Shown: positions 45,088 to 56,996 of the stretch, piece after piece
How the letters are laid out: each line of letters opens with the position of its first letter
How positions within the stretch are numbered: the stretch's first letter is position 1
Source of the DNA: Basidiobolus meristosporus CBS 931.73
Taxonomy: Eukaryota; Basidiobolomycota; Basidiobolomycetes; Basidiobolales; Basidiobolaceae
Assembly: GCA_002104905.1 (NCBI GenBank)
Contig: MCFE01000148.1
Span: 90,423-154,422 of the forward strand
DNA: 64,000 nt
Direction of reading: 5' to 3'
Made by a program: the position numbers and the translations under genes
The notes under the pieces: generated by a model
The model's input: the letters and a program-made list of their open reading frames with translations, nothing else
Database searches by the model: none
What the model was told of the DNA's origin: nothing

Positions 45088-46311
45088 ATGCCTATGCCTG
45101 TAACCAAATCGCCATACCACTCTCATTTGCATCCTCTGGATGACACTCCTAACAAAGGAATTCATATTCCTTACCACTCGCAGGAGAGTCTATCTGCCCA
45201 ATCCGGCTGGTGCTCTGACGACACCACAGGAAAGCTTGACCATGAAGTCTCCGTACACAACGTCCCGGTGGATGATTGCTTTACCGGCTCTATGTCGTCA
45301 CTTCGCAAGGTGCCAAGTAGGTTCGTCTTTAGAGACAACAAGAAGGATCACAAAGCGGAGCACCACAGACGGTTTGGTTTCTTCAGCCTCCATAAGAGGC
45401 ATCACGCTCCACACGACGAGCCCAAATGCAAGATCCACTCCAAAGACTATCTACCACTGCTGGACGCCCTAAGAAAACGAGACGCCCCATCCCTTAACCA
45501 ACTCTACGGCGACTTCGTTAGTGACATATGTAATGGCGCTGGCGGTGGAGTCAGGGAAACGTTCTGCCCACGCAACGGCAAGAAGTACGCGGTTAAGAGC
45601 TTTCGAAGCAAGCGTCCAGATGAGGATGAGCACCAATATTACGAGTGGATTAGTAACGAGGTCTACATTGCCGCCTCTCTATCCCACGAGAACGTAGTTC
45701 AGACTGTGGATGTGATTTTGGAGAATGGACGTATCCATGAGGTGATGGAATATTGTCCGCAGGATTTATTCAGCGTGATCCAAGACAATGAACTAACCCG
45801 GCAAGAAATCGACATATACTTCGGGCAACTCATAAAAGGCCTCGCATACCTGCATCATCGCGGGGTGGCTCATCGGGACCTCAAGCTGGAGAACCTCTGC
45901 GTGGACCAGAAAGGAATCCTCAAGATCATTGATTTTGGATGCGCCTTCATCTTCCTGGATCCATTGAGTGAGAAGAACCATGCCAATGCCATCGGGCTTG
46001 TGGGGTCTGATCCATACATCGCACCGGAGGTTTTCAGTGGCGAAGCATACGATGCCGCCAAAGCTGATGTCTGGTCGGCGGGAATCATCTATATTTGCAT
46101 GATCCTCAAGAAGTTCCCGTGGGATGTGGCGAAGCTTTCGGATTCAAACTACGCTCTGTATGTTGAGTGCCGCAAAATTAACAAATCGTTCAAAAACATC
46201 CCGCAGGCCGCCCACTCGTTGATGCGCAAGATGCTGGATCCCAATCCTGATACGCGCATCACTGTAGATGAGATATTCGAGGATAGTTGGTTCCAGACTC
46301 TTATTTCCTGA
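45088..46311 (+). CDS. Fungal Ser/Thr protein kinase, NPR1/HAL-type, paralog 2
   Basis: An intronless ORF of 407 residues from the ATG at 45088 (MPMPVTKSPYHSHLHPLDDT); the open frame upstream has only a TTG. Kinase landmarks: GAGGGVRETFCP, KYAVKSF, HEVMEYCPQDLFSVI, HRDLKLENLCVDQKG, IIDFGCAFIFLDPLSE, APEVF, DVWSAGIIYICM. The catalytic set is complete. It is very similar to paralog 1 over the kinase domain and keeps KGIHIPYHSQESL and SSLRKVPSRFVFRD, so it arose by tandem duplication. The histidine-rich linker HRRFGFFSLHKRHHAPH differs from paralog 1. Confidence 0.9.
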   Translation: MPMPVTKSPYHSHLHPLDDTPNKGIHIPYHSQESLSAQSGWCSDDTTGKLDHEVSVHNVPVDDCFTGSMSSLRKVPSRFVFRDNKKDHKAEHHRRFGFFSLHKRHHAPHDEPKCKIHSKDYLPLLDALRKRDAPSLNQLYGDFVSDICNGAGGGVRETFCPRNGKKYAVKSFRSKRPDEDEHQYYEWISNEVYIAASLSHENVVQTVDVILENGRIHEVMEYCPQDLFSVIQDNELTRQEIDIYFGQLIKGLAYLHHRGVAHRDLKLENLCVDQKGILKIIDFGCAFIFLDPLSEKNHANAIGLVGSDPYIAPEVFSGEAYDAAKADVWSAGIIYICMILKKFPWDVAKLSDSNYALYVECRKINKSFKNIPQAAHSLMRKMLDPNPDTRITVDEIFEDSWFQTLIS

Positions 46312-47181
46312 ATCATTCGCGAGGATGCTCAATTGGAACTAAAACCAGCGCAACCAATAGCGCCACGACAGCACGTGACCTCGAACCGGGACACTTCGAG
46401 TTTGTAACATATTACCAACGCTGTCGAACCGACTGTAATTACATCCCTACACCTTAATGTGTTTATATCAACTTCTAATAAATGTCATTGGATGTACGCC
46501 TGTCAATCAAGGTGCTTGCGGTGGAGTTTTCGGCGATCAGAGCTAATCGGGCGTCGGATGAAATAATAAACGGGATAAGATAGGCTTTCCCAGTATATGC
46601 ATCAGCCATCCTGCAGCGCCGACGCCTTTGGGGCAGTCAATGAAGTCTAACTGTAAAATTGGCTCAATTGGATTGTCCCCCAGCCCTATCTTGAAATACC
46701 ATCTTGAGAGTCCCTCGGATAGCCAGATCTACCTGTATTGGCGAGCTCCCGGAAGAGGGCATCCTCTCCAAAATGGCTTGGCTTGTGGTTGTGGATAATA
46801 CAGGCCTGGATGCTATGCTGTAACCACTGTATTTCTTGAAGCGCCAGACGATGATTTTGGAATCTCTGGTAGAGCCCACCAGGGTTACTCACTAGTGTTG
46901 GTTGATTATGCCAAATCCGAACTCTGGCCATGACGCCTCGTATAGCAGATCAGGACGAATAAGGGAAGATGTATTGTTCATCAAATGTTGTCCATCAAGT
47001 GATTGATCTAGCCTCTAAAGACCTACAAGCACTCGTCCACCGCATTTCGCAGTTATCAGCGAAGCCATTGGAGATGGACTGTGCTGAAAGGAAATCAAGT
47101 GCGAAATGAAAATGAGTACTGATGTTCGACATAGCGCCTGGATCCCTCAGTATGCTGAACTCTCGCATCCGACATGCCAGT
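46312..47181. other. Intergenic downstream of kinase 2, no gene seen
   Basis: An AATAAA near 46479 could end the kinase transcript. No other feature recognised. Confidence 0.45.
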
Positions 47182-47520
47182 TTAGCTAGACAGCCATGGA
47201 TCGCTGGCAGGTTTCTTGGGCGACCTTGACTTCAGATATTCGATCATCATGCCGTAGTTGAGTCCCCAAACTTCCCGAGTGGTCCCAGATCTTTCAAACA
47301 GGATATGATGCCATTTTCCGACATATCCCCTTGGCCATCTAACCACCTCTGGGTCTAATACAGACTGATAACCTTGAATTCAGAGATCGAATGTTCTATG
47401 TAAACGCAATAGCGCACCCAGTGGAAGTAGCTGGTGCCAGATCAATCCAAAGTAAACACAAAATACCCCAGGGTTTCTCTTTTCCCATTTCGCAGCATTG
47501 TTGATCATGGCAGGCCAGCT
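47182..47520 (-). pseudogene. Unidentified protein fragment with one in-frame stop
   Basis: One minus-strand frame of 113 codons is open except for a TGA at 47380: SWPAMINNAAKWEKRNPGVF, GLIWHQLLPLGALLRLH, then QSVLDPEVVRWPRGYVGKWH, ERSGTTREVWGLNYGMMIEY and a stop at 47182. The composition is protein-like and rich in tryptophan. Coding-like pieces continue upstream, for example HHSYYAKDIIDTF at ~47615-47575 before a GTAAGG donor. Family not recognised. Confidence 0.42.
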
Positions 47521-48670
47521 AAAACGAGAAAAGATGGAACATGGTAATCTGGATGTTAGTAGGGTGACCTTACAAATGTGTCAATAATGTCCTTAGCATA
47601 ATAGCTGTGGTGTCCCTTTCATCGTGCTGTCCACCTTGAGATAGACGTCAACGTTATCAGGTAATGTGTGCTCTATGACGTCACGGGCATTTGGCTTGCT
47701 TCTCAAGATTCATTGGGCACGCCGAATATCAGGCCATGATTGGCCCGATAGGTATATTGCTTTTTTGGAAGTAATACGATGATAACATTGGTGCATCATT
47801 ATTGGTGCATCATTATTGTCTTCATCATGAGTGCTATGTTGATCAATCAAGCAAGTCTTCTGAAAAGGCTCTAGTGGTTATAGATGTACCGAAGAAATTC
47901 CAAAGTAAAATCAGGGATTCTTCATGTGTCTTGAACATGCCGGATCCTATATAACCGTAATAAAGCTAGATTGGGACAGGTTTGATAAGCTTGTTTGGTG
48001 GGCTTCACACTGATATCCACGTAATCCCAAGCTGGGTAAAACTTCGTCAATGTATGTTTGAGTATAAAGTGCAAACCCATACCAAATTAATATGCCGCAA
48101 ATGGAGCTGGGTCGCTTGTGCAAGAATCACTGTTTTAACTTTCTGCTGATATATCACTTTTACTTGGTGATAGCGCATGACAGCTTTGGAGTCAAAAAGG
48201 CACAATCCCCATTGCAGGCTACACATGGCATTGTATGATCAGCATTTAAATAACAACTACTAATTGCTGGAAATTCCAACAACAATGTTGTCAATATATT
48301 CTGGAAAGCCCAATAATCCATAAACCAACACATTTGTTTGCAATACCATCCAAAAACTCAAAGCAGCATATATTCATAGTGGGGGCAGAGATATCACATT
48401 GCCTAATAACGGATTGATAAGAATAACCTTACTCCTATACATCTTGATATTCTTCCTTTTCGCTACTGATATTGGCTTAGCAAATATGCTGAGCATTAAG
48501 TCACTCAAGTGGATATAAGGTTTTGATAGTTTCTGTGTCACATTTAGCTACCAGCGAGCAGTATACTTCATATATTGAGCATACTGATATAGCTGACTAG
48601 CCCAGCATTAGCATTATAAATGCATTACAACAAAGCCCCCTAGCAGCAGCTTCAGTATAGACAAAGGTTT
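47521..48670. other. Transition from gene island to repeats
   Basis: No complete gene. The sequence becomes AT-rich after ~48050. Minus-strand fragment VIEHTLPDNVDVYLKVDSTM (47690-47630) may belong with the relic at 47182-47520. Confidence 0.4.
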
Positions 48671-49020
48671 TGTTGCAAAAATTCGTATTTCCACCTAAAT
48701 ATTCACCTAACTTAGTCACTTAGATCATCACCTTCAAATCCTAGAGAATACTGACCAAAATTCCTTGTCTGAATTTACTTAGAATATTTTCACCAAAATA
48801 CCAGGTACCCAGAACATGAAAATTTGATAAGCTTTCCAAACAGCCCCAAACTTTGCACACATGTTCTTGGGACCTTCCTTAACATATTCTACGTGTTTGT
48901 AATGCCAAGACCAGGTAAAAGTATAAATACTACTTTTACATTCAATAAATCATTAAGTGAAAACCACATAATCTACTTGTTCTCCAAATCACTTCCAATA
49001 TCTCCAAGACTCTTACAACA
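48671..49020 (+). repeat. Solo LTR, Copia-2 family
   Basis: A full-length 350-bp LTR beginning TGTTGCAAAAATTCG and ending CTCTTACAACA. The flanks GGTTT (48666-48670) and GGTCT (49021-49025) resemble a 5-bp duplication with one mismatch. No internal element sequence follows. Confidence 0.85.
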
Positions 49021-49618
49021 GGTCTGAGTCTGAATAGAAACCACCAAGTTCTTGTAGCAATATTGTTGCTGTTGTAGCTCCAGCTTGCCTTCCACTTGAT
49101 GCAGCTCTTACACTTATACCTATATATTTGCACTGGCTAGATTATACCTGCTTGTGTTATATCCAAACCAATTCTCTTTTAGGACTTGGGATACTCCTGT
49201 TGTATTATCATACATACTGAATAACAAGCTTGTCAAAGCTGTCTAGATGAGCCTAGGCTTAAAGCTCATTATTGACACACTGAAGGGGTGCTAACTTTAC
49301 TGATTCAATAAAAGTATTAATACCACTGGTACATTCAAATATCTTCAAGTAAAAGCTGCTCAAGCTTGTACTGTGATCTGTTGGTAGTTACTCAGTGGTA
49401 CAACACTTTTGCAATGAGTACTTGCTAGGATTATTACATATGTTGTCTGGCTCTATGGAGGGTTGTAAGTAAACTTTTTGACCAGAGGATTTGAATTGTA
49501 TTCACATGTGGTGTTTGCTCTAATAGGTCTGGAGATATTTGAGGGCATGACAAGAATAGGTAGAGTATGCAGTCTTTAGCTGGCAATCAATACTTATTAA
49601 ATTTTGCTGCATATTTTT
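49021..49618. other. AT-rich, decayed repeat sequence
   Basis: Only faint LTR-like pieces (TACATTCAAATATCTTCAAG near 49340); no gene. Confidence 0.4.
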
Positions 49619-50040
49619 TTGATAGTACCTATGAATTCCCCTAACCTAGTCACTTAAATCAACATCTATAAACTGTAGGGAAATCTGATCAGATTCCTTA
49701 TTGGGATATACTTATAGTATATTCCCAGACATATTAGATACACAGAGCAGAAAGTTTTCATAGGTTGTCCAAACTGCTTTAACCTTGCATACATGCTCTA
49801 AGGACCTTTCTTTCTGAATTCCACATGTTTATTTTTCCATAACCATGTGAAAGTACAAATACTACCTTCACAGTCAAGAAAGCATTAGGTGAAAATTGTG
49901 GAATCTTCTCATTCTTCCAATCACTTCCAATATCTTCAAAACTCTTACAACAGAATATGAGCCCCAAACTGGCACTCTCTGGAATCTCTATTACTGTTAG
50001 TACTGAAACTTCTCCCTCTGCTGATATGTTGAGTATATCT
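49619..50040 (+). repeat. Decayed 5' LTR with primer site and gag start
   Basis: Follows the Copia-2 LTR to CTCTTACAACA at 49952. GAATATGAGCCCC (49953-49965), a one-to-two-base variant of the initiator-tRNA primer site, comes next, then a decayed gag start. Cut off near 50040. Confidence 0.72.
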
Positions 50041-50084
50041 AACTGCTGTAAGAATTTGCAATTGCAACCAAGTGTTTATTGCAA

Positions 50085-50325
50085 AAGTCTTGGAGATATT
50101 GGAAGTGATTGGGAAGACAAGTAGATTATGTGGTTTTCACTTTATGATTTATTGAATGTAAAAGTAGTATTTATACTTTTACAACTTATCTAATTTTCAT
50201 GTGCTGAGTAAATATTCTAAGTAAATCTGACAAGGAATTTGGTCAGTATTCTCTAGGATTTGAAGGTAATGATCTAAGTATCCAAGTTAGGTGAATATTT
50301 AGGTGGAATTACAAATCTTTTGCCA
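50085..50325 (-). repeat. Copia-2-family LTR with internal deletion
   Basis: Starts CTTGGAGATATTGGAAGTGA, jumps from TATACTTTTAC to AACTTATCTAATTTTCATG, and ends GGTGGAATTACAAATC. About 100 bp of the middle are missing. Confidence 0.75.
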
Positions 50326-50334
50326 AAGTGTTTT

Positions 50335-50950
50335 CCTAGCCTAGATATTTCAATCACTACCTACAAGTCTTGGAGCATTCTGACCAGATTACTTTCTGGG
50401 ACTTGGAGTGCTTTCACCAAGTTATTAGGCATTCTGAAGATGAAACATTGATAAGCTGACTTAACAGCCCAAAACTTGGCACACATGCTGTTGGTGTTGT
50501 AATAGTTTGTAGTTCCATCTAAATATTCACCTAACTTAGTCATATAGATCTTTACTGTCAAATACCAGAGTATACTGACCAAATTCCTAGCTGGGATTTA
50601 CTTCAAATATTTTCACCAAAATATCAGGTACCCAGAACATGAAGATTTGATAAGTTGTCTTAGCAGCACCACACTTTGCACACATGTTCTTGGGATCTTC
50701 CTAAACCTATTCAGCATGTTTTCTATGCCAAGACCATGTAAAAGTATAAATACTACTTTTACATTCAATATGTCATTAAGTGAAAATTGCATATTTTACT
50801 TGTTCTCACAGTCACTTCTAATATTTCCAAGACTCTTACAACAATTGGGACCTTAATAAGCATATTCCATGTGTTTATTTTGCCAAGACCCTGTAAAAGT
50901 ATAGGCACGATACTCACATTTAATAAATCATTAAGTGAGTACCACATAGG
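50335..50950 (+). repeat. Old LTR split by a younger LTR
   Basis: 50335-50494 follows the Copia-2-type LTR to CACACATGCTGTTGG. The expected next piece, GGGACCTTAATAAGC through TTTAATAAATCATTAAGTG, is found at 50847-50950, after a complete LTR (50495-50843). Confidence 0.75.
50495..50843 (+). repeat. Solo LTR nested in an older LTR
   Basis: 349 bp from TGTTGTAATAG to TCTTACAACA. Flanks GTTGG (50490-50494) and ATTGG (50844-50848) are a 5-bp duplication with one mismatch. Confidence 0.82.
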
Positions 50951-51330
50951 TAATGGCCAAGGCAACTGGGTTTGGTGAGTATTTTGGTGTATCTACAAAC
51001 TTACAACATGGAGGCTATTGGATAGGTTTTTAGGATTTTCAAATTTTGTCAAAAGCTCTTAAAGCTTGCAAGTAACTTCCCAAGTTCTTCCTTAGTGCTT
51101 TTATCATCAGTTGTGCAAAGGTCTACTCAGTATTTAAGTACCTTATTTCTACTCAATCAAGCAGTAAGTGACTAACATGCAACCTTTCTAGTTCTCCAAA
51201 TCACTTCCAGTACACTTTACAATTGTGAGGCACACCAAACAATGTGCAAAATGTTGCTATTATGCCTGTAGGCTGTATATCTGTATGAATGCCCAATAAA
51301 AGCACTCAAGTTAAAATATAGACTAGGCTA
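50951..51330. repeat. Very old LTR-like remnant
   Basis: Shows TTCTCCAAATCACTTCCAGTA near 51200 and similar spacing to the other LTRs, but most of it cannot be aligned by eye. Confidence 0.4.
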
Positions 51331-51672
51331 TTACCTGGCCAAACTTTTCCTTAGAGCAACTTGAGATATTATTCCAAGATGACAAGCTGTATATTTCTTA
51401 TGGCAAGAATACTGCCTTATCTGAGAGTATTTCATTCTCAAATACTTCAGTGTAGATGTGAAACTTAAATTATCTTCACTGGAGTATAGCGCATAGGTGT
51501 ATATGCAGGATCTTGGTTTGCTCTCTTCAGATGCACAATCAGAAACCTGGCTACTGACTCTATGGTATTCCACCCCACATCTGGCCAAGATTTCGAATTG
51601 CTTATAGATTGTAATCGGTATTATGACCAAAAAGAGAGCAAAAAATACAGGTTTGAAATCAATACTAGGGTA
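51331..51672 (-). other. Hypothetical ORF with one membrane segment
   Basis: A 113-codon frame without an ATG at its start. PVFFALFLVIIPITIYKQF is a convincing membrane helix, followed by FEILARCGVEYHRVSSQV. It could be an internal exon of an unrecognised gene or chance. Confidence 0.3.
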
Positions 51673-51675
51673 CAC

Positions 51676-52573
51676 ACACTTGCAAACATCATCATGTGCA
51701 AACCGTTCATATGACTCGGCAAAATTCGAAATCCAATCTATTGAAATATCATGGCATGTTGATTAATCAGTCGGCCCCATAGTTGGCATCAAATGATCGG
51801 TGGCCCTAGGGGCTGATTGTATTTGTCCAAGTCCTAGTGTTCAGCCACTCTTGGAAATGAAAAAAGCCTATCGCCGATGCGGTTTTTGATGGAATGGCCT
51901 AGCCGATTGATATTGCAGCGTTGAAATTTGATGAAAGAATCCTTGTAATTGTTCGATCAGATTTCATGACGTCCAGGATTCGGATTACCATCTAAATAAA
52001 CATTGCTGTCAGCACTATAGATGCCGCTTCATATAGGTATAGCATATGAGCGCAGCACATCAAGTGACTCCAAGTTACTAGGGTGGTATAGCTGGAATGG
52101 ATCCTATGTTGAAGTGAAAATCGGATAATGCGTTTTTGGCAATGCTTCATCGCTATCGGCCTTATCGATGCATACCATATATGTGTTTCATACTTATATA
52201 CTGGGAGTTTGAGGTTCCATCCTCAAAGCCGTCTCAAATCGCAAGCGCAGACTTCATGTGAACTTCACCCCTGGCAAACATTCATATTGAGCTTTGATAT
52301 ACTGAAAACGCAATTTCCAGGGTAAGCGAACCGCGTGTGTCCTCGTACAGCATTGCATATCCCTGGGTGAAGCTGCTACGCCCACTACCCATGTGGAATA
52401 AATTCACTTAGAACCCCACCCCATAACTCCATCGGATGAAATCTTGATGACCACCCTAGATGTACCACTCATGGTGCTGCATCGAGTGTAACCGCTGAAA
52501 TTAATGATATAATATCGGGAGTCGGCTTACTAAACAACACAGGGTTACAATTCGATGCGGTGACATATTGTGT
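51676..52573. other. Gene-poor stretch
   Basis: Ordinary composition; no gene or repeat recognised. Confidence 0.4.
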
Positions 52574-52807
52574 TCATGCAATTACGGTATATGTAACATC
52601 CCTCCTCCACTTACCTATTGAATCATGCGCGAAGGATTTGCATCTTTTGACCTGGTTAACTATCGCTTTTGGTCTGAGTGGCCAATCCTGAAATGCGGGG
52701 TTTCCAAAGCAGGCCGCACCTGTTGCCAAAGACCTGAATAGGACCTCATAGATATCTTGGCCATACAGCTCCAACCAAGGGTTGTCTGAACGCTTGCCAG
52801 CAGCCAT
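52574..52807 (-). other. Hypothetical ORF
   Basis: MAAGKRSDNPWLELYGQDIY then FGNPAFQDWPLRPKAIVNQ, open for ~65 codons to a possible splice donor GTAAGTGG at ~52620. Codon usage looks genuine but no partner exon or family is identified. Confidence 0.35.
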
Positions 52808-53533
52808 ATTTTCTCTTGGAAGCCATCACCCATACGTCCAGCTGCTGGCCACACCAATCATACTACACGACATGCGTTGAGCCCATCATTCCATGCATCG
52901 CTAGTGGTACACACTGGCGAGCTTGCAACCTGCGCACCGTCCATGAATATCACCAGGCAAATCATCCATTGCTCCAGCCTATTGGTGCAGGTACCGGGCA
53001 GCACAGCATCACCGGTAGTATATTACGTTGCAAAGCTAGTCCTAATGACTGACAATATGAAATACAATCCAACCCCATATTGCCCACATTGGATACTTCC
53101 ACCACTAGCACAAATTCGACGCCACAGCGACTACCTCGCTGAGCAATCACGATCCACCCTTGGCAAACTAGCCCATCCTCACCCCACCTGCAGCACAGAT
53201 GACGGTGCTCTACCACGTACCCAGCATTAACAGACTCCAACCTTCGAAGGGACAAGGTTCAATATTTATTATAGGGACAATATTACGGGCTATTGTTGAT
53301 TAAAGTACAATTGGTCGGCGAAGAATGGTGGGTGGATATTGATGGCCATGAGGTCAACCCGAGTCTAAACAAGTCGAGGTCGAGGATGAGGTTCTAGTGG
53401 TAGGGTTGAACGCGATAGAAGAGTAAGAATACAGTAATTATGTTGGCACTTCCGATAACAAAATCATGAGATATGTACAATGATTATCCAGCCTAGTGGT
53501 TATGGCTTTACGAGGGCTGTGCTGGCTTTTCAG
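52808..53533. other. Gene-poor stretch
   Basis: Overlapping ORFs on both strands (52877-53230 plus, 52962-53255 minus) without motifs. At most one could be real. Confidence 0.35.
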
Positions 53534-53834
53534 TCAAGGTTTGGAGGACTTTCGGCGTTGTAACCAAGTTGAAGGGCCGTCGTGATTACACCACACCAGG
53601 GGATGACCACGATTGAGTTCGGAACGATCTTGGTTGGCCTTCAATATCGTCAGATGATGGGACTGTGCCAGGGAAAATTGAACAAACAGAACGGAAAGCA
53701 TACCAACTGCAGGTATCAAACACAAGAACAAGATGCCAATCATTAGATATTTGGGAGGTAGGATACAGCTGCCGAACAAGGTAGGCGTGGTGAATTGATT
53801 GAATAGACGATAGATTGACAAGGACGATATTCAT
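53534..53834 (-). other. Possible small gene
   Basis: A TATATAAG box (near 53855) precedes an ATG at 53834 by ~20 bp on the minus strand. Two frames are open: 82 codons from that ATG, and another frame with a membrane helix, YLMIGILFLCLIPAVGMLSV. A short unseen intron might join them. Function unknown. Confidence 0.3.
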
Positions 53835-55190
53835 CAAGGGTAGATGATGGCTTATATAGGGCTCATGAAATGAAGATTATAGTCAGACAAATACTATACA
53901 ATCAAAATGCCGCGTGTACGCGGAATTCCTAATGGAAGAATCCAGATTTGGAATTAATGAGCGAAACATAGCAGGGAGGTGATTAGAGTTTCCGTTGTAC
54001 CATTGATTATTTCAGTAGTAGAGGAATACATACTAGACCTGCATTTCACCAAAGCGTATCCAGAGAATGGTTCGGACAAGTTACCGACCAGTTGCCTACT
54101 ACTCCTTTAGAGAACCACTTTGCAGGTTGGCCTGAACCGACTACCAGATAGTGCGCTGGTAGCCAGAGTTACAGAGCTATGTTGCTCCAGCCACTGCGCC
54201 TGTAGTCCTCCAATACATGCTATTTACTGGGGGCGTTTGTCCAGTACGGGGCAGTGCCAAAAGGCACCGCTATGACCTCATAGTTGCACTGGCTGGTCTA
54301 TGATGTCATGGATTGCCGACCAATCATTCTGAAGGATCGCCATCGACTCAATTGGAATGGCCAAACCTCATACTTAATTTGGTAACAAGAGTGCTGAAAA
54401 TAATTGAGTCGAGGCTGATTGGGCACTTCAGAGTCAATAACACCAGCCTATGACATGGATTGAAGCCAATCGGATAAGTGTGAGAAGACAAGACGACGCG
54501 GTCATCATTAGATGCAGTCAGCCAATGATTTGCAGTGAGGGTGGTTTTAGCGTAGGTGGGTTCAGAGTTTCCTGATATAGCCAGCGTGAGTAACTATCCC
54601 GGAATTAATGTCTCTTGGATAACTATATCACCTGGTTTCGCTAAGATGTCATAGAGTGAATCAGCCTTAAACACACAAATGGTTGCAAGCGCCAGCTAGG
54701 TGCGCGATGATTTTGGGATTCAGTTGTAGTGTCATGTTTCAGAAGTTCATGGGCTCTTCCACGAATAAAGTCCATCCCGATTATTTCCAGAGACAAAGCA
54801 TGGCATGTAGCACACGTGTCAGGCGATTGCAATCCGCCATGTTATTCAAAACAAAATTAACAAATGAATCAAGCAGGAGTTGGGTTAATATAAGTCACTC
54901 CACACCACATTCTATAAAGTTTCAATAACTAATCACACTTCATCTTGTAGTTCGCCTATGGAACATAATGGACATATATTTATATATATATAAATACAAC
55001 GCTGACTGCAGTGGCTCCTGCGTTGCTGATACAATAAACTAGAACAAAAGGAATCAAAGGCTACTAAAAATCATGCTTTTTAATACAAGGCTACTAAAAT
55101 TCAAGATTAACGAGATAGGATATACATATGATACATCCATTATTGAGAAACAAAGGGCTGTAGTGGGGGGTGTGCTTGATGTGCATTATT
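53835..55190. other. Gene-poor stretch next to Copia copies
   Basis: No gene recognised. An AT palindrome (ATATTTATATATATATAAATA, less one base) lies near 54972-54993, and the sequence becomes AT-rich toward the LTR at 55191. Confidence 0.4.
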
Positions 55191-55522
55191 TATTGTAAAA
55201 ATCGTAATTCCACCTAAATATTCACCTAACTTAGTCACTTAGATCATTACCTTCAAATCCTGGAGAATACTGACCAAATTCCTTGTTGGGATTTACTTTG
55301 AATATTTACCCAGAACATGAAAATTAGATAAGTTGTCCAAACAGCCCCAAACTTGGCACACATGTTCTTGGGACCTTCCTTAACCTATTTTACCTGTTTG
55401 CTATGCCAAGACCAAGTAAAAGTATAAATACTACTTTTACATTCAAGTAAATTATTAGGTGAAAATCACATAATCTACTTGTCCTCCCAATCACTTCCAA
55501 TATTCCCAAGACTCTTACAACA
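55191..55522 (+). repeat. 5' LTR of a truncated Copia-2-family copy
   Basis: Starts TATTGTAAAAATCG (from TGTTG) and ends CTCTTACAACA. The primer site GGTTATCAGCCCC (one base changed) follows at 55523-55535. Confidence 0.85.
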
Positions 55523-56483
55523 GGTTATCAGCCCCAATCTGCTACTCTCTGCAATGTCAGCTACTGCTATTACTGGAATTTTTCCTTCTACTGAAAAGTG
55601 GGATGGATTCAACTACCAAGTGTGGAAGGTGAAGATAAAGATGCTACTACAAGAAAGAGGCCTTTGGGATATTGTTGTGGGAGAAGAATCCCCTCCTAAA
55701 TACATGGGAGAGGAAGCCTTAAAGTACCAGAAGAAAGAACAAAGTGCCTTTAACTGCATGCCTTAATGTTAAGAACAAATTGCTAATTCAATGCTCAAGA
55801 GCAAAAACAGCAAAGAATGCCTGGAAGGCATTAAAAGACACCTATCAGTCATCTTCAGCTACTAAGAAAATGTATTTGAGACAAAAACTCTTTACTACAG
55901 AGATGCTGCCAGGAGAAGAAAAGAAAAATCTAATTAGCAGAATTACCCTGCTGGTAGATGAGATGGAATCTGTGGGTGTACCAACTACTGATGAGGATGT
56001 GATAGTTACCATCCTGAATAGCCTGACAGACAAATTTCAGGGCCTTATATCAGCTCTAGAGTCCAGAACTGAAGATTTGACCTTAAATTACATATATGGA
56101 AGGCTGTTGGATGAAGAATTAAGAAAATCAAGCGCCAATAAGAAGGAAGAAGAAAATGCTTTAATAGGCAATGACAACCAACAAAGGAGGTACCCAAAAC
56201 CCTACAAGGGCAACAGCAACCTGTTTTGCAACTACTGCAACAGGAAAGGACACACATCAGACCAGTGCTTCAAAAAGAAAGATATTCAGCAGAAAAAGCC
56301 TGAATATGGAAATGCTACAACAACTGAAGATAGACTATTCAGATTTGCACTAAATATGACCACAAACAAGGATTCTCAGACATGGTATATTGACTCTTGA
56401 GCATACCAACACTTTACACACCAAAAAGAACTTTACCCTATATCAAAAAATTCCAATTCAGAAGGTTTCATGGGTGACAGTAG
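55523..56483 (+). pseudogene. gag and protease start of a truncated Copia copy
   Basis: Gag starts MSATAITGIFPSTEKWDGFN at 55553; a frameshift near 55760 moves it to the frame that begins NVKNKLLIQCSRAKTAKNAW. It carries the CCHC knuckle CNYCNRKGHTSDQC and reaches the protease site WYIDS, where the following GGA/GGT glycine is a TGA (56398). The copy ends at 56483, where a minus-strand LTR is joined. Highly similar to Copia-2 gag. Confidence 0.88.
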
Positions 56484-56832
56484 TGTTGTAAGAGTCTTGG
56501 AGATATTGGAAGTGATTTGGAGATCAAGTAGATTATGTGGTTTTCACTTAATGATTTATTGATTGTAAGAGTAGTATTTATACTTTTACATGGTCTTGGT
56601 ATTACAAACATATAGAATAGGTTAAGGAAGGTCCCAAGAACATGTGTGCAAAGTTTGGAGCTGTTTGGACAACTTTGAGAATTTTCATGTTCTGGGTACC
56701 TGGTATTTTGGTGAAAATATTCTAAGTAAATCCTGACAAGGAATTTGGTCAGTATTCTCTAGGATTTGAGGGTAATGGTCTAAGTGACTAAGCTAGGTGA
56801 TTATTTAGGTGGAAATACAAATCTTTACAACA
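56484..56832 (-). repeat. 3' LTR of another truncated Copia-2-family copy
   Basis: 349 bp from TGTTGTAAGAG to TCTTTACAACA, followed by the polypurine tract complement CTCCCACTCAG. Confidence 0.88.
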
Positions 56833-56996
56833 CTCCCACTCAGCTAAATGTTCATACTGACTAGTCCTAATTTTGACCTAAGATATTCAAACTTGTCTCT
56901 AGCTAATGGTTTGGTAAATATGTCTGCAATCATTTCATCTGTAGGACAGTAAACTAAGCCAACTAAGTTATTCTCTATAGCTTCTGTGGTAATGGA
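56833..56996 (-). pseudogene. RNase H tail of the same truncated copy
   Basis: The minus strand matches the last ~55 codons of Copia-2 pol (LVYCPTDEMIADIFTKPLAR) and breaks at ~56996. Confidence 0.85.

Noticed and set aside
52877-53255. Opposed ORFs on both strands
   Set aside because: They are mirror images over the same bases; neither shows a domain.
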